Of a DNA stretch of 64,000 nt, positions 24,062 through 33,876 are shown piece after piece. Both the position numbers and the translations under genes were made by a program. The stretch spans positions 1 through 64,000 of the forward strand of contig NZ_ALJF01000015.1 of assembly GCF_000300855.1 (NCBI RefSeq), given 5' to 3'. The stretch's first letter is position 1; every line of letters starts with the position of its first letter. The stretch is from Agrobacterium albertimagni AOL15. Lineage in GTDB: Bacteria; Pseudomonadota; Alphaproteobacteria; Rhizobiales; Rhizobiaceae. The notes beneath the pieces are model-generated. The model was not told the origin of the DNA. It worked only from the letters and a program-made list of their open reading frames with translations, and did no database searches.

Positions 24062-24856
24062 ATGATCAAGCCGTGGCAAAGTGGAGCAGACGAGGAGACG
24101 CGGTTTCCCTTGCCATTCCGCATTTATGAAGGGACGGGCAAGGCCAGGGTCCGGCCGCTTGTCCTGTATTTTTCCGGAAACGCATTTGGAGCGGCCCCGC
24201 CCCGTTCGAACGACGCCCCCGCGGCATTGGCGATGGCAGAAGCTGGCGCCCTCGTCGTTGAGGCGGACTGCGGCGGCCCGTCATGCAACATGTTTCCAGG
24301 ATCCCTGGAAAAGGCGTTTGACGCGTTGAAGCATCTGTTTGCGAAGCGCAAGCGCTTCGCCAATCTCCGGTCGCCGGTGCTGGTGGCCGGAGATGAAGCT
24401 GGCGGAAACGTCGCGGCCAGCCTTGCATTGAAGGCCCGTGATGCAATGCCCGGCGAACTGGCAGGTCAGGTTCTTCTGTCGCCCATGCTTGACCCGCGCA
24501 TGGTCACGATCTCGTTTCGCAGCGCAGACGATATCGGTTTGCAGCAGCGTTGGGCGGATGGCTGGCAGCACTATCTCGCCAAAGCCAGCGATGGCCAGCA
24601 CCCCTATGCTGCGCCTTGTCTTTGCACACGGCTGATGGGCACAGCACCTGCTCTTGTCATGACATCGGATGACGATCCCTTGCGTGACGAGGGCCTGGAT
24701 TATGCGGAGTGTCTGCGATTGGCCGGCGTATCCGTGAAAAGCAAGATCCTGCCCGCTCATCTCGGATGGACAGGACTTTATGACGGCCGGGACGGCGCGT
24801 GGCGTGCGCATGTCTCGACCGAATTCGAGCAGTTCGTCCAAGAACTGCCATACTGA
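24062..24856 (+). CDS. Alpha/beta-hydrolase (HSL-type) lacking the nucleophile serine
   Basis: A 264-residue protein of the alpha/beta-hydrolase fold, closest in layout to bacterial hormone-sensitive-lipase-type esterases. The nucleophile elbow, normally GDSAGGN, reads GDEAGGN with Glu112 (codon GAA at 24395-24397) in place of serine. The oxyanion motif HGGG is also altered, to FSGN. The acid region DDDPLRDEG and a histidine (PAHLGW) remain. It is therefore probably not an active esterase; it may bind a ligand or act on efflux regulation. It leads the RND efflux operon, 61 bp before the adaptor gene, and is divergent from the LysR gene. Confidence 0.82.
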   Translation: MIKPWQSGADEETRFPLPFRIYEGTGKARVRPLVLYFSGNAFGAAPPRSNDAPAALAMAEAGALVVEADCGGPSCNMFPGSLEKAFDALKHLFAKRKRFANLRSPVLVAGDEAGGNVAASLALKARDAMPGELAGQVLLSPMLDPRMVTISFRSADDIGLQQRWADGWQHYLAKASDGQHPYAAPCLCTRLMGTAPALVMTSDDDPLRDEGLDYAECLRLAGVSVKSKILPAHLGWTGLYDGRDGAWRAHVSTEFEQFVQELPY

Positions 24857-24917
24857 CGGCGGGCTCCCAACCCGCTCCCACCACATAGCGGTTCCAGGCG
24901 AACCGAAGGAGACGATC

Positions 24918-26102
24918 ATGACCGCAAGGATCAGGAACGCGGCCCTGTGGGGTTTCGCGATGGCGACAAGTTTGGCAATTGGCGGGGCTCTCTATGTCGA
25001 GCCCTGGTCAGACGCGCAGGCAGCGTCCACTCAAACGGAGGCCACCCCACCAGCAGTGCCGGTCACGGTGACCACCGTCCAACCGCGACCGGTTCATGTC
25101 TGGCGCGAAGTATCGGGACGCTTCGAGGCGGTGGACCGGGTCGAGCTCCGCTCGCGGGTCGCCGGCGCCATCCAGTCGGTGCATTTCCGCGAAGGCGGGC
25201 TGGTCGAAAAGGGCGACCTCCTGGTCACGATCGACCCGGAGCCCTACCGCGCTGTTGTCGAGCAGGCGCGCGGTGCCGTAGCCTCCGCTGAGGCACGTCT
25301 CATTCTTGCAACAACCGAGCTCGAACGCGGCAATGCGCTTTTGTCCCGCAACACGATCTCCCAAAGCGAGGTCGCACAGCGCAAGAGCACGAAAGCCTCG
25401 ACCGAGGCCGAGCTAAAATCCGCCAAGGCGGCATTGAAGCTCGCCGAACTGGACCTTGCCTATACCGAGATCCGCGCGCCGATCGCAGGCCGCATCGGCA
25501 CGCTCGAGGTCACCCCGGGAAATCTCGTGGCGGCCGGCCCGTCTTCTCCGTCGCTCGTCACGCTTGTATCGCTCGACCCGATCTATGCAAGCTTCACCAT
25601 CGACGAGGGCCATCTGCGCGATGTCTTGTCGACACTGCCGGCCAATGATGCAAGCCTGCTTCTCGATCAGATACCGGTGGAAGTCGATACCGGCACCGGC
25701 CCCGGTGCCGCGGCCACAATCCCTGGCCGTTTGCAGCTGATCAACAACGAGATCGATGCCTCGACCGGGACGATCCGCATACGTGCCGTCTTCGACAACC
25801 ACAACGGTCGGCTTCTGCCTGGACAATTTGCCCGCATTCGCCTGGGACAGCCAAAGGCGAAGGACCGCGTGACGATCAGCGAGCGTGCGGTTGGCACCGA
25901 CCAGGACAAGAAGTTCGTCTTTGTGGTCGCGGCCGACAATACGGTCAGCTACCGGCAGGTCGAACTGGGAGCAGCGGTCGACGGCCAGCGCATTGTCGAA
26001 ACCGGCTTGAACGCCGGCGATCGGATCGTCGTCAGCGGGTTACAGCGCATCCGGCCAGGTGCCGTCGTTGCCCCGCAGGATGAGACGGCCCTGAAGAACT
26101 GA
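24918..26102 (+). CDS. RND efflux periplasmic adaptor (MexE/AcrA type)
   Basis: A 394-residue membrane-fusion protein. The start has GAAGGAG before the ATG at 24918. An N-terminal signal/anchor (AALWGFAMATSLAIGGALYV) is followed by a lipoyl half-motif (GRFEAVDRVELRSRVAGAI, EGGLVEKGDLLVTIDPEPY), a helical hairpin (about residues 110-190, ending ELDLAYTEIRAPIAGRIG), a beta-barrel and a membrane-proximal domain. It links the inner-membrane RND pump to an outer-membrane TolC-type channel, which is not encoded nearby. Confidence 0.92.
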   Translation: MTARIRNAALWGFAMATSLAIGGALYVEPWSDAQAASTQTEATPPAVPVTVTTVQPRPVHVWREVSGRFEAVDRVELRSRVAGAIQSVHFREGGLVEKGDLLVTIDPEPYRAVVEQARGAVASAEARLILATTELERGNALLSRNTISQSEVAQRKSTKASTEAELKSAKAALKLAELDLAYTEIRAPIAGRIGTLEVTPGNLVAAGPSSPSLVTLVSLDPIYASFTIDEGHLRDVLSTLPANDASLLLDQIPVEVDTGTGPGAAATIPGRLQLINNEIDASTGTIRIRAVFDNHNGRLLPGQFARIRLGQPKAKDRVTISERAVGTDQDKKFVFVVAADNTVSYRQVELGAAVDGQRIVETGLNAGDRIVVSGLQRIRPGAVVAPQDETALKN

Positions 26103-26244
26103 TCGGCAAGCCTAAGGCATAGGCTCACTTGCGCCTTCAGCACCCAGACCTGCCATCACCGGTTTTACCACCCCAATCTACCGCGCGCCCGGGATCGTGA
26201 TCCCGGGACCGATCCTCCCGTGTCCGCCTTATGGGGCCTTAAAG

Positions 26245-29200
26245 ATGAACTTCTCTCGCTTCTTTGTTGATCGGCCGGTCTTTGCCGCCGTCTTGTCCAT
26301 CCTCATTCTCGTCGCGGGCCTGATCGGTCTTCGCGCATTGCCGATTTCGGAATATCCGGAGGTTGTGCCGCCATCCGTTGTGGTGCGGGCCGTCTATCCC
26401 GGTGCCAATCCGACCGTGATTGCCCAGACGGTGGCAACACCGCTCGAAGAGCAGATCAATGGCGTGGAAAACATGCTCTACATGTCGAGCCAGGCCACAT
26501 CCGATGGCGTGATGACGCTCACCGTCACCTTCCGCCTTGGAACCGACCCGGATCAGGCACAGCAACTTGTGCAAAACCGTGTTGCCCAGGCCGAGCCGCG
26601 CCTGCCGGCAGAGGTTAGAGCGCTCGGTGTAACGACCGTCAAGAGTTCGCCCGATCTGATGATGGTGGTCCATCTCGTGTCCACCGGCGATCGCTATGAC
26701 CTCACCTATCTGCGCAACTATGCAACGCTCAACATCAAGGACCGGCTGGCGCGCATCGAGGGGGTCGGTCAGGTTCAGATCTTCGGCGCGGGCGACTATT
26801 CGATGCGCATCTGGCTCGATCCACAAAAGGTAGCCGAGCGGGGCCTCACGGCCAGCGACATCACCAGCGCCATTGCCCAGCAAAACGTCCAGGCCGCAGC
26901 CGGCACGATCGGCGCCTCGCCTTCACCAGAAGGGGTTGATCTCCAGCTGAACATCAACGCCCAGGGCCGTCTCCAGACCCCGGAGGAGTTCGGAGAGATC
27001 GTCGTCAAATCCGGCTCGAATGGCGAAATCACGCGGCTTTCAGATCTCGCACGCATCGAGCTTGGGGCTGCCGAATACGCTCTCCGCTCGCTGCTCGACG
27101 GCGAACCGGCTGTCGCCATTCCGATCTTCCAGGCGCCTGGATCGAACGCGATCGCGATTTCCGACGCCGTTCAGCAGACCATGAGCGATCTCCAGCAGGC
27201 CATGCCTGAAGGCGTCCGTTTCGAGATCGTCTATGACACCACGGAGTTTGTCCGCGCCTCGATCGACAAGGTGGTTGACACACTTCTCGAGGCCATCGCG
27301 CTGGTCGTGCTTGTGGTGATCCTCTTCCTGCAGACCTGGCGCGCTTCGATCATTCCGCTGATTGCCGTTCCCGTCTCGATCATCGGCACATTCGCGGTCA
27401 TGTATGCCTTCGGCTTTTCGATCAACGCGCTGACCCTCTTCGGCCTTGTCCTGGCGATCGGCATTGTGGTCGACGATGCGATCGTCGTGGTCGAAAATGT
27501 CGAGCGCAACATCGAAAATGGACTTTCGCCGCGCGAGGCCACCTATCGCGCCATGAAAGAGGTATCCGGACCGATCATTGCCATTGCACTGGTCCTTGTC
27601 GCTGTCTTCGTGCCACTTGCCTTTATCTCCGGACTTTCGGGACAGTTCTACCGGCAATTCGCCCTGACGATTGCCATATCGACGGTAATTTCGGCGATCA
27701 ATTCGCTGACACTCTCGCCGGCATTGGCCGCCCTGCTTCTCAAGGACCACCACGCGCCGAAGGACCGCTTGACCCGCGTGATGGATCATCTGCTGGGCTG
27801 GTTCTTCCGTGGCTTCAACCGGGCCTTTGGTGCAGCCTCCAATGGCTATGGACGCAGCGTCGGCGGCCTGCTTGGCAGAAAGAGCCTGGTGATGGTGATC
27901 TATCTCGCGCTCGTGGCCATGACCTACTCAATGTTCACGACGGTGCCGGGAGGCTTCGTGCCGGCGCAGGACAAGCAGTACCTGATCGGCTTTGCGCAAT
28001 TGCCGGATGGTGCAACGCTTGATCGCACGGAAGAGGTTATCCGCCGGATGAGCGACATCGCCTTGCAAGAACCGGGCGTGAAGAATGCGCTCGCCTTTCC
28101 GGGCCTTTCCATCAACGGCTTCACCATCGGCTCCAATGCCGGCATCGTCTTTGCCGTGCTCGACGATTTTGCGGAGCGCAAGGATCCATCCTTGTCGGGT
28201 GGCGCAATTGCCATGTCCCTCAATCAGAAATTTGCAGCCATCGACGGCGCTTTCATCGCCATGTTCCCGCCGCCACCGGTCAACGGCCTCGGCTCGACCG
28301 GCGGTTTCAAGCTGCAGATCGAGGACCGCGCCGGCTTCGGCTACGAAACACTCGATGAAACGACAAAGGCGGTTCTTGCCAAGGCCTATCAGACCCCGGA
28401 ACTCGCCGGCATCTTCTCGAGCTTCCAGGTCAATGTGCCACAGCTTTTTGCCGATCTCGATCGGGTGAAGGCACAACAGCTCGGCGTATCGGTCACCGAT
28501 GTCTTCCAGACGCTGCAGATCTATCTGGGCTCGCTTTACGTCAATGACTTCAACGCCTTTGGCCGCACCTACAGCGTGCGCGTCCAGGCGGACGCCCAGT
28601 TTCGGGCAAAGCCGGAGGATATCGGTCAGCTGAAGGTACGCTCTGCAAGTGGCGAGATGATCCCGCTTTCGGCGCTGTTGAAGGTGGAGACGTCGACCGG
28701 TCCGGAGCGTACCACACGCTATAACGGCTTTCTCGCAGCTGACATCAATGGCGGTCCGGCACCCGGTTATTCCTCAGGCCAGGCGCAGGCGGCGATGGAG
28801 AAAATTCTCAATGACACCATGCCCGCCGGCATTGACTTCGAATGGACCGATCTCACCTATCAGCAAATCCTGGCCGGCAATTCGAGCATCATCGTCTTTC
28901 CGCTTGCGCTTCTTCTGGTCTATCTCGTTCTTGCCGCGCAATATGAAAGCCTGACGCTTCCGCTGTCGATCATCATGATCGTGCCAATGGGCGTCCTCGC
29001 TGCACTCATTGGTGTCTGGTACACGGGCGGGGACAACAACATCTTCACCCAGATCGGGCTCGTCGTCTTGGTCGGCTTGTCGGCGAAGAATGCGATCCTG
29101 ATCGTGGAATTCGCGCGCGAACTCGAATTCGAGGGCCGGACGCCGTTCCAGGCGGCGATCGAAGCCAGTCGTCTGCGGTTGCGCCCGATCCTGATGACCT

Positions 29201-29433
29201 CGATGGCCTTCATCATGGGGGTGATACCGCTTGTGGTTTCGACGGGTGCGGGAGCCGAAATGCGGGCTGCCATGGGTGTTGCGGTGTTCTCGGGCATGAT
29301 CGGAGTGACCGTCTTCGGCATCTTCATGACGCCGGTATTTTACCTCCTGGCCCGCATGCTCAGCGCAAACAGGCCGTTGCGCCAGCACGGGTCAGACGGC
29401 GCTGGCGTGCCGCTACTCGCGCCCAAAAACTGA
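26245..29433 (+). CDS. RND multidrug efflux pump inner-membrane subunit (HAE1 type)
   Basis: A 1062-residue AcrB/MexF-type transporter. ATG 26245 gives the family N-terminus MNFSRFFVDRPVFAAVLSIL. Proton-relay residues in the fourth membrane helix are seen as GIVVDDAIVVVENVER (Asp-Asp). The motif GFVPAQDKQYL and the second large periplasmic loop with PPPPVNGLGSTGGFKL are typical of MexF-like pumps, as is the length. It would be a homotrimer exporting hydrophobic drugs. It follows the adaptor by 142 bp and no TolC gene follows, so the pump must use an outer-membrane channel from elsewhere. Confidence 0.95.
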   Translation: MNFSRFFVDRPVFAAVLSILILVAGLIGLRALPISEYPEVVPPSVVVRAVYPGANPTVIAQTVATPLEEQINGVENMLYMSSQATSDGVMTLTVTFRLGTDPDQAQQLVQNRVAQAEPRLPAEVRALGVTTVKSSPDLMMVVHLVSTGDRYDLTYLRNYATLNIKDRLARIEGVGQVQIFGAGDYSMRIWLDPQKVAERGLTASDITSAIAQQNVQAAAGTIGASPSPEGVDLQLNINAQGRLQTPEEFGEIVVKSGSNGEITRLSDLARIELGAAEYALRSLLDGEPAVAIPIFQAPGSNAIAISDAVQQTMSDLQQAMPEGVRFEIVYDTTEFVRASIDKVVDTLLEAIALVVLVVILFLQTWRASIIPLIAVPVSIIGTFAVMYAFGFSINALTLFGLVLAIGIVVDDAIVVVENVERNIENGLSPREATYRAMKEVSGPIIAIALVLVAVFVPLAFISGLSGQFYRQFALTIAISTVISAINSLTLSPALAALLLKDHHAPKDRLTRVMDHLLGWFFRGFNRAFGAASNGYGRSVGGLLGRKSLVMVIYLALVAMTYSMFTTVPGGFVPAQDKQYLIGFAQLPDGATLDRTEEVIRRMSDIALQEPGVKNALAFPGLSINGFTIGSNAGIVFAVLDDFAERKDPSLSGGAIAMSLNQKFAAIDGAFIAMFPPPPVNGLGSTGGFKLQIEDRAGFGYETLDETTKAVLAKAYQTPELAGIFSSFQVNVPQLFADLDRVKAQQLGVSVTDVFQTLQIYLGSLYVNDFNAFGRTYSVRVQADAQFRAKPEDIGQLKVRSASGEMIPLSALLKVETSTGPERTTRYNGFLAADINGGPAPGYSSGQAQAAMEKILNDTMPAGIDFEWTDLTYQQILAGNSSIIVFPLALLLVYLVLAAQYESLTLPLSIIMIVPMGVLAALIGVWYTGGDNNIFTQIGLVVLVGLSAKNAILIVEFARELEFEGRTPFQAAIEASRLRLRPILMTSMAFIMGVIPLVVSTGAGAEMRAAMGVAVFSGMIGVTVFGIFMTPVFYLLARMLSANRPLRQHGSDGAGVPLLAPKN

Positions 29434-29481
29434 CCGAGGTCGGTCGCCAATCAGCTGTATCGGATTTCGGGCGGATGCCGT

Positions 29482-29760
29482 TCATCTGCCCGAAATCTGC
29501 AGCGAAGATCCAACCGGCTTGATCACTGCAAGCTGTAGGGAAGATACGTGGCAGTTGATCTCGTCATGTTTCCTGCTATCCATGGTCGCAACGAGTGCCG
29601 CATCCAAGGCCTGACGCAGATGCGCGTCCTCCTGACGAAGGGCAATTCCCGCACCGCACCGAAGAACGCGTCGACCTTGATGTCGACGCCTTTAAAGCCG
29701 CAGCAGTTGCTACCCGGGTGTTGGTCAGCCAGTCGTTACCCTTTCCAGCCGCCGGACCGG
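29482..29760 (-). pseudogene. C-terminal fragment of an amino-acid-type ABC binding protein
   Basis: Reading the minus strand from about 29657 to the stop at 29482 gives AGIALRQEDAHLRQALDAAL and then ATMDSRKHDEIN, the classic C-terminal pattern of family 3 (HisJ-type) binding proteins. A second frame further upstream gives KGVDIKVDAFFGAV, so at least one frameshift is present. No start or remainder of the gene is seen. The rest of 29434-30019 has no supported gene. Confidence 0.5.
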
Positions 29761-30019
29761 CGACAGGGGACGATTGCCATGATACTAGTTGAAGAGGATA
29801 CCGGCGGCCGGTCGCGAGAGCTGGCAAATGATGGTTTAGAGAGCTCCTTGAGCAGTGCTCCGCTGCAACCGCAGCACCGCAATGACACTCACGGGGTGCC
29901 GAATGAATTCGGTTTGATCGAAGTCAATACGCTCGGCAGCATTCTACGACTATGTATTCGCGAAGACGCACATAGGCCTTTCGGTCACACAGTGGCCGTC
30001 GACGGGGCAAAGGTCGGCC

Positions 30020-30814
30020 ATGGGCGAAGACGACGGTTACGATCGAAATGTCACGCAACGCGGCGGCCTTGCCAACAAGACATTGCAAGACGGTGACTAC
30101 CCCTGGGGTGCTGATTTCTGGAATAGTGGGGCGGTCGATCTCAGTGGATTGCATACCCGTCGCCTGACACGACGCGCGGGTGCTGAGCTTCTTCATCGAG
30201 GAAGACCTTGCCAGGCAGTCTATGTGCTCACCGCAGGTTGGACCTGTTCCTACCATCTGCTTCAAAACGGAGGTCGGCAAATCGTCAACTTGCAGCTGCC
30301 CGGAGACATTTTGGGTTTACAAGGATTGTTCCTGGGCGTGCCCAGCCTGAGCTTTCAGGCTGTCACCGATGTCGAGGTCCTTGAAGTGCCTGCAAGCGAT
30401 TTCATGCAGGCACTGAAGCGCAACAACCAGACTGTTGCTTCCGTGTACCGAGCTGCCTTGCGCGATGAGGCGATCATCGTGGAGCATCTGGCAAATCTGG
30501 GGGGTGGCGATGCGACGCAGAGCCTTGCACATTTCCTATTGGAAACCGGCGTCAGGCTTTCCCAGCTGGGATTGGCCAGCGAGACAGGCTATCTGTGTCC
30601 GTTGTCTCAGGATGAGATTGCTGACGTGCTCGGGTTGAGCAGTGTGCATGTAAACCGGGTGCTTCGTCATTTTCGTGAGGAAGGACTGGTCACATTCCGT
30701 GACGGCTTTGTTCGCATCCACGACTATCAGCGCCTTGTCACACTGGCCAGTTTTGATCCTGTCTATCTGGGACGGGTCCGAGCTTTCCCCGACGCCGTGG
30801 CGGGAAGCGACTGA
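30020..30814 (+). CDS. Crp/Fnr-family transcriptional regulator
   Basis: A 264-residue regulator. Residues about 45-150 are a cyclic-nucleotide-type beta-roll (LHRGRPCQAVYVLTAGW, LQLPGDILGLQGLF); residues about 185-245 are a Crp-type winged helix (LSQDEIADVLGLSSVHVNRVLRHFREEGLV). There is no N-terminal cysteine cluster as in Fnr. It resembles the rhizobial FixK/Crp-like group with unknown ligand. AAGG lies six bases before the ATG. It is on the opposite strand to the MBL-fold gene and the two ends converge. Confidence 0.9.
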   Translation: MGEDDGYDRNVTQRGGLANKTLQDGDYPWGADFWNSGAVDLSGLHTRRLTRRAGAELLHRGRPCQAVYVLTAGWTCSYHLLQNGGRQIVNLQLPGDILGLQGLFLGVPSLSFQAVTDVEVLEVPASDFMQALKRNNQTVASVYRAALRDEAIIVEHLANLGGGDATQSLAHFLLETGVRLSQLGLASETGYLCPLSQDEIADVLGLSSVHVNRVLRHFREEGLVTFRDGFVRIHDYQRLVTLASFDPVYLGRVRAFPDAVAGSD

Positions 30815-30914
30815 GGATCTCGATTGCCGCGCGGCGCACACAGTCTACGCCACAGATACTGCTAACGGCCGAGTTCAACCCGTTGAGAGATCCGTCCAGC
30901 TGATCTCTTTTTCG

Positions 30915-32507
30915 TCAATCCTCAAGGGCGCGCCTGATCTTGCGGACGATGGCGCGGCGTGCCTTGTCGTCGGCGGCCATGCGAAGCTGAGCTTGGAGAT
31001 CCAGGATCAGGCTCTGGTAGTCATTGTTCCAGTCGCGATGACCTGCCTGCGCTGGATCGAGACGCGGCGGCGGCACGAATGTCGAAAGGTCGACCGGGCC
31101 GTCAGCGTCGAGGCGAAAAGTCGAGTCGATGTGAGGGACAAAGATTCGGTGCTCGCCCATGACAGCTGCAGCGCGCTCCTTCATCGCGGCCAGTGCCTGA
31201 TCTTCCCCATGCACCAGGAAAATCGCCTCGCGAATAGGCTGCCGTGCGGCAAGCCATGCAAGCAGTTCCGCACCGTCGGCATGTCCGCTATAGACGTCGA
31301 TCGAACGGATCCGTGCCCTTACGGCAATCTCCTCACCCTGGATCTTGGCGGTGGTCGCGCCGTCCTGGAGAATACGTCCAAGCGTTCCCGCCGCCTGAAA
31401 GCCGACAAGGAGCACTGTCCCCTCCTCCCGCCACAGCCAGTTTTTCAGTCTATGGCGAATACGTCCCGCCTCGCACATGCCGCTTGCGGCAATGACGATG
31501 TGAAAGCCCTTGACGAAATCCAACGCCTTGGACTGCTCGACGCTTTCGGTGAAGCGCACGAAACGTGACCGGATCGCGCGCTCCAGCAGGTCTCCATTGT
31601 CCAGCTCGCCGCTATGGGCCTTGAAGATCTCGGTCGCCCGGGTTGCAAGCGGTGAGTCGATGATCACGGGGCATTCGAGGATCTTCTTCTCTTCCATCAG
31701 GAAGACGAGGTCGGCGAGAAGCTCCTGGGTTCTCTCGACTGCGAAGGAGGGAATGATCAGCGCCCCGTCCTGATGCTGCGCGGCGGCGTTCACCTCATCC
31801 TGCAAGATTTGCCTGCGCATCGCGTCGGTCGTGTCGATGCGGTCCCGGTCGCCATACGTGCTCTCGCAAATCACATAATCCCAGCCCTGAGGCGCTTCCG
31901 GATCGGTCTGGAGCAGTTTGAACGCCGGCCCGAGATCGCCGGAAAACAGGAGACGTCTTCCCGCCTCGCCACTGATTTCGATTTCCACGGAGGCCGACCC
32001 AAGCAAATGTCCGGCATTCCAGAAGCAGATACGGATATCGTATCCCAGATCCTGCCATTGGCGCAGTGCAACAGGTCTGAACTGTGTAAGCGTCGCCTCT
32101 GCATCCTCGGCCGTATAGATGGGCTCAATGACCTCACGAGCACGGCGGCGGTTCCGGCGATTGAGCTGGTCGACTTCGACTTCCTGGATATGGGCCGAAT
32201 CCGGCAGCATCACGCTGCAGAGATCGATTGTCCCACGCGTCGCATAGATCGGTCCCGCATAACCATGCTTGACCAACTTCGGCAGAAGGCCTGAGTGATC
32301 GATATGCGCATGGGTCAGGATGACGGCGTCGATCTGGCGGGGATCGAAAGGGAAGGCCCTGTAGTTCAACTGCTTTTCGCTCTTGGAGCCTTGAAACATC
32401 CCGCAGTCAATCAGGATGTGACGGCCATTTGCCTCAAGACTGAAGCATGAACCGGTCACCGTGCCCGCGGCGCCATGGAAACTCAGTCTTGGCTGTGTGT
32501 GCATCAT
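30915..32507 (-). CDS. MBL-fold beta-CASP hydrolase, putative ribonuclease
   Basis: A 530-residue protein with the metallo-beta-lactamase core (HAHIDHSG motif; CESTYGDRDR) and the inserted beta-CASP domain (IPSFAVERTQELLADL, SGMCEAGRIRHRLKNWL), ending in the RNA-metabolising motif SGHADGAELLAWL. It belongs to the CPSF-73/RNase J-like group, which cleaves RNA by a two-zinc mechanism. ATG 32507 follows GGGAGG by five bases. Cytoplasmic. The substrate is unknown. Confidence 0.9.
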   Translation of the reverse strand: MMHTQPRLSFHGAAGTVTGSCFSLEANGRHILIDCGMFQGSKSEKQLNYRAFPFDPRQIDAVILTHAHIDHSGLLPKLVKHGYAGPIYATRGTIDLCSVMLPDSAHIQEVEVDQLNRRNRRRAREVIEPIYTAEDAEATLTQFRPVALRQWQDLGYDIRICFWNAGHLLGSASVEIEISGEAGRRLLFSGDLGPAFKLLQTDPEAPQGWDYVICESTYGDRDRIDTTDAMRRQILQDEVNAAAQHQDGALIIPSFAVERTQELLADLVFLMEEKKILECPVIIDSPLATRATEIFKAHSGELDNGDLLERAIRSRFVRFTESVEQSKALDFVKGFHIVIAASGMCEAGRIRHRLKNWLWREEGTVLLVGFQAAGTLGRILQDGATTAKIQGEEIAVRARIRSIDVYSGHADGAELLAWLAARQPIREAIFLVHGEDQALAAMKERAAAVMGEHRIFVPHIDSTFRLDADGPVDLSTFVPPPRLDPAQAGHRDWNNDYQSLILDLQAQLRMAADDKARRAIVRKIRRALED

Positions 32508-33040
32508 CTTGTCCTCCCAGACCATCACGCTAATCCCAAAAGGCAGCGTATCGATTGACAAGAATCAACTGGTATTACCACCCATCCGGAGGTCAGGCAG
32601 CAGTTGGTCTGGCAGGTGGTGCAAGGTCCTCTCGCCCGCTTGCGCATCGGAAAGAGAATGTGTGGAGCGGCGCCAAGGCCCGTCGGCAACGCCCCCGACA
32701 GAGGTGCGCCCGGCTGACGGAAGGGATCGAACAGATGGTCGTGTCAGACCGACCTCTCTGTTCGAACCATGGCCCGCGTGCCCAGTGCTTCGAAAGGGCA
32801 TTTTCGAGCAGGCCCCAGGGCCATTTGCATTGTCCTTGGCGATCACTGTCCTGAGACGCGGTCTACCGGCAAGTTGCAAGGATCAGAACAAAATTCCTCA
32901 CGGGCATTGCTCGCAGACGGACGACGCCCAGTTCCATGACCTGCCAGCCTACCTTTCCCTGAACGCGGCATGGACCGGAACTCGCATGCTCACGCGAGCC
33001 GTTCGACGAAATCCACGCCGCTTAAAGGGAGGCACGGCGG
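32508..33040. other. Intergenic region, no gene recognised
   Basis: 533 bp upstream of the MBL-fold gene and downstream of the inositol-monophosphatase-type gene. A long plus-strand open frame crosses it but runs antisense to a real gene and has no recognisable product. No repeat or RNA gene was recognised. Confidence 0.5.
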
Positions 33041-33844
33041 TCAGAGATTGCGCAAATGAAGATCCAGCAGCTCGTCATAGCAGGACGGGTTTGCCGCAAG
33101 CACCGGATGTCCATTCAGGAACTCGGCGCCACGCCCCGGAAAGTGCAGGGTCTTGCCCCCGGCTTCGCGCACCAGGCAGAACCCCGCCATGCAGTCCCAG
33201 GCGCGCATGTGGGGCTCGTAATAGCCGACTAGGCGGCCGGCTGCGACATAGGCCAGCATCAGCGCACCCGACCCATTTCGGATGAAATTGCCGCCTCGGT
33301 CCATAAGGCCGGCAATGATGGCGCCGACGCGCTGAGGGGTCACGTAGTTGTTGCAGCCAATTCCCGTCATCGCATTTTGCAAATTGCGGGCAGGATCGAG
33401 GCGTAGGGGCTGATCATTCAGCGTTGAACCGAAACCGAGCGCTGAGGCGTAAAGCTCATCCGAGCAGGGCACATGAATGACGCCGACGACCGGCTCCCCT
33501 TCCCGCACAATCGCAACGGAGACGCACCAGGTCGGCATTCCATTGACGAAGGGCGCTGTGCCATCGATCGGGTCGACGACCCAGGTGAAGCCGGAGGAGC
33601 CTTCGTCATGGCCGAATTCTTCGCCGAGAAAACCGTCATTGGCATAGATCTCGGCAACGCGTCCTTTTAGGAAGGTCTCGACATTGCGGTCGGCGATCGA
33701 GACCACATCCTGCAGGTCTCGCTTCGTCTCGATCACCAGCGTGTCGCGCCGGTTGAAATAGTCGAGCGCCATGGCGCCCGCTTCGGCGGCAAGCATCTTG
33801 GCAAGCGCAAACCGCGCGGCGAGCGCCGTATCATTCACTGTCAT
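33041..33844 (-). CDS. Inositol-monophosphatase-family phosphatase
   Basis: A 267-residue Mg-dependent phosphatase of the inositol monophosphatase/FBPase fold. Metal-site motifs are GEEFG (about residue 73), DPIDGTAPFVNG (about residue 91) and AWDCMAGF (about residue 217). Members act on inositol phosphate, histidinol phosphate, PAP or sugar phosphates. It is the last gene in the AfuABC-like import operon, 32 bp after the ATPase gene, so it may dephosphorylate an imported sugar phosphate. That role is inferred from context. Confidence 0.9.
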   Translation of the reverse strand: MTVNDTALAARFALAKMLAAEAGAMALDYFNRRDTLVIETKRDLQDVVSIADRNVETFLKGRVAEIYANDGFLGEEFGHDEGSSGFTWVVDPIDGTAPFVNGMPTWCVSVAIVREGEPVVGVIHVPCSDELYASALGFGSTLNDQPLRLDPARNLQNAMTGIGCNNYVTPQRVGAIIAGLMDRGGNFIRNGSGALMLAYVAAGRLVGYYEPHMRAWDCMAGFCLVREAGGKTLHFPGRGAEFLNGHPVLAANPSCYDELLDLHLRNL

Positions 33845-33876
33845 TCTCTTCTTCCTTGATCTTTCTGCAACAAGTG

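Noticed and set aside
29548-30096. 182-codon plus-strand frame before the Crp/Fnr-type gene
   Set aside because: Overlaps the binding-protein remnant read on the other strand and the start of the Crp-type gene; no motif.
32461-33285. 274-codon plus-strand frame across the gap before the MBL-fold gene
   Set aside because: Starts antisense to one real gene and ends antisense to another; composition unlike a protein and no start signal.
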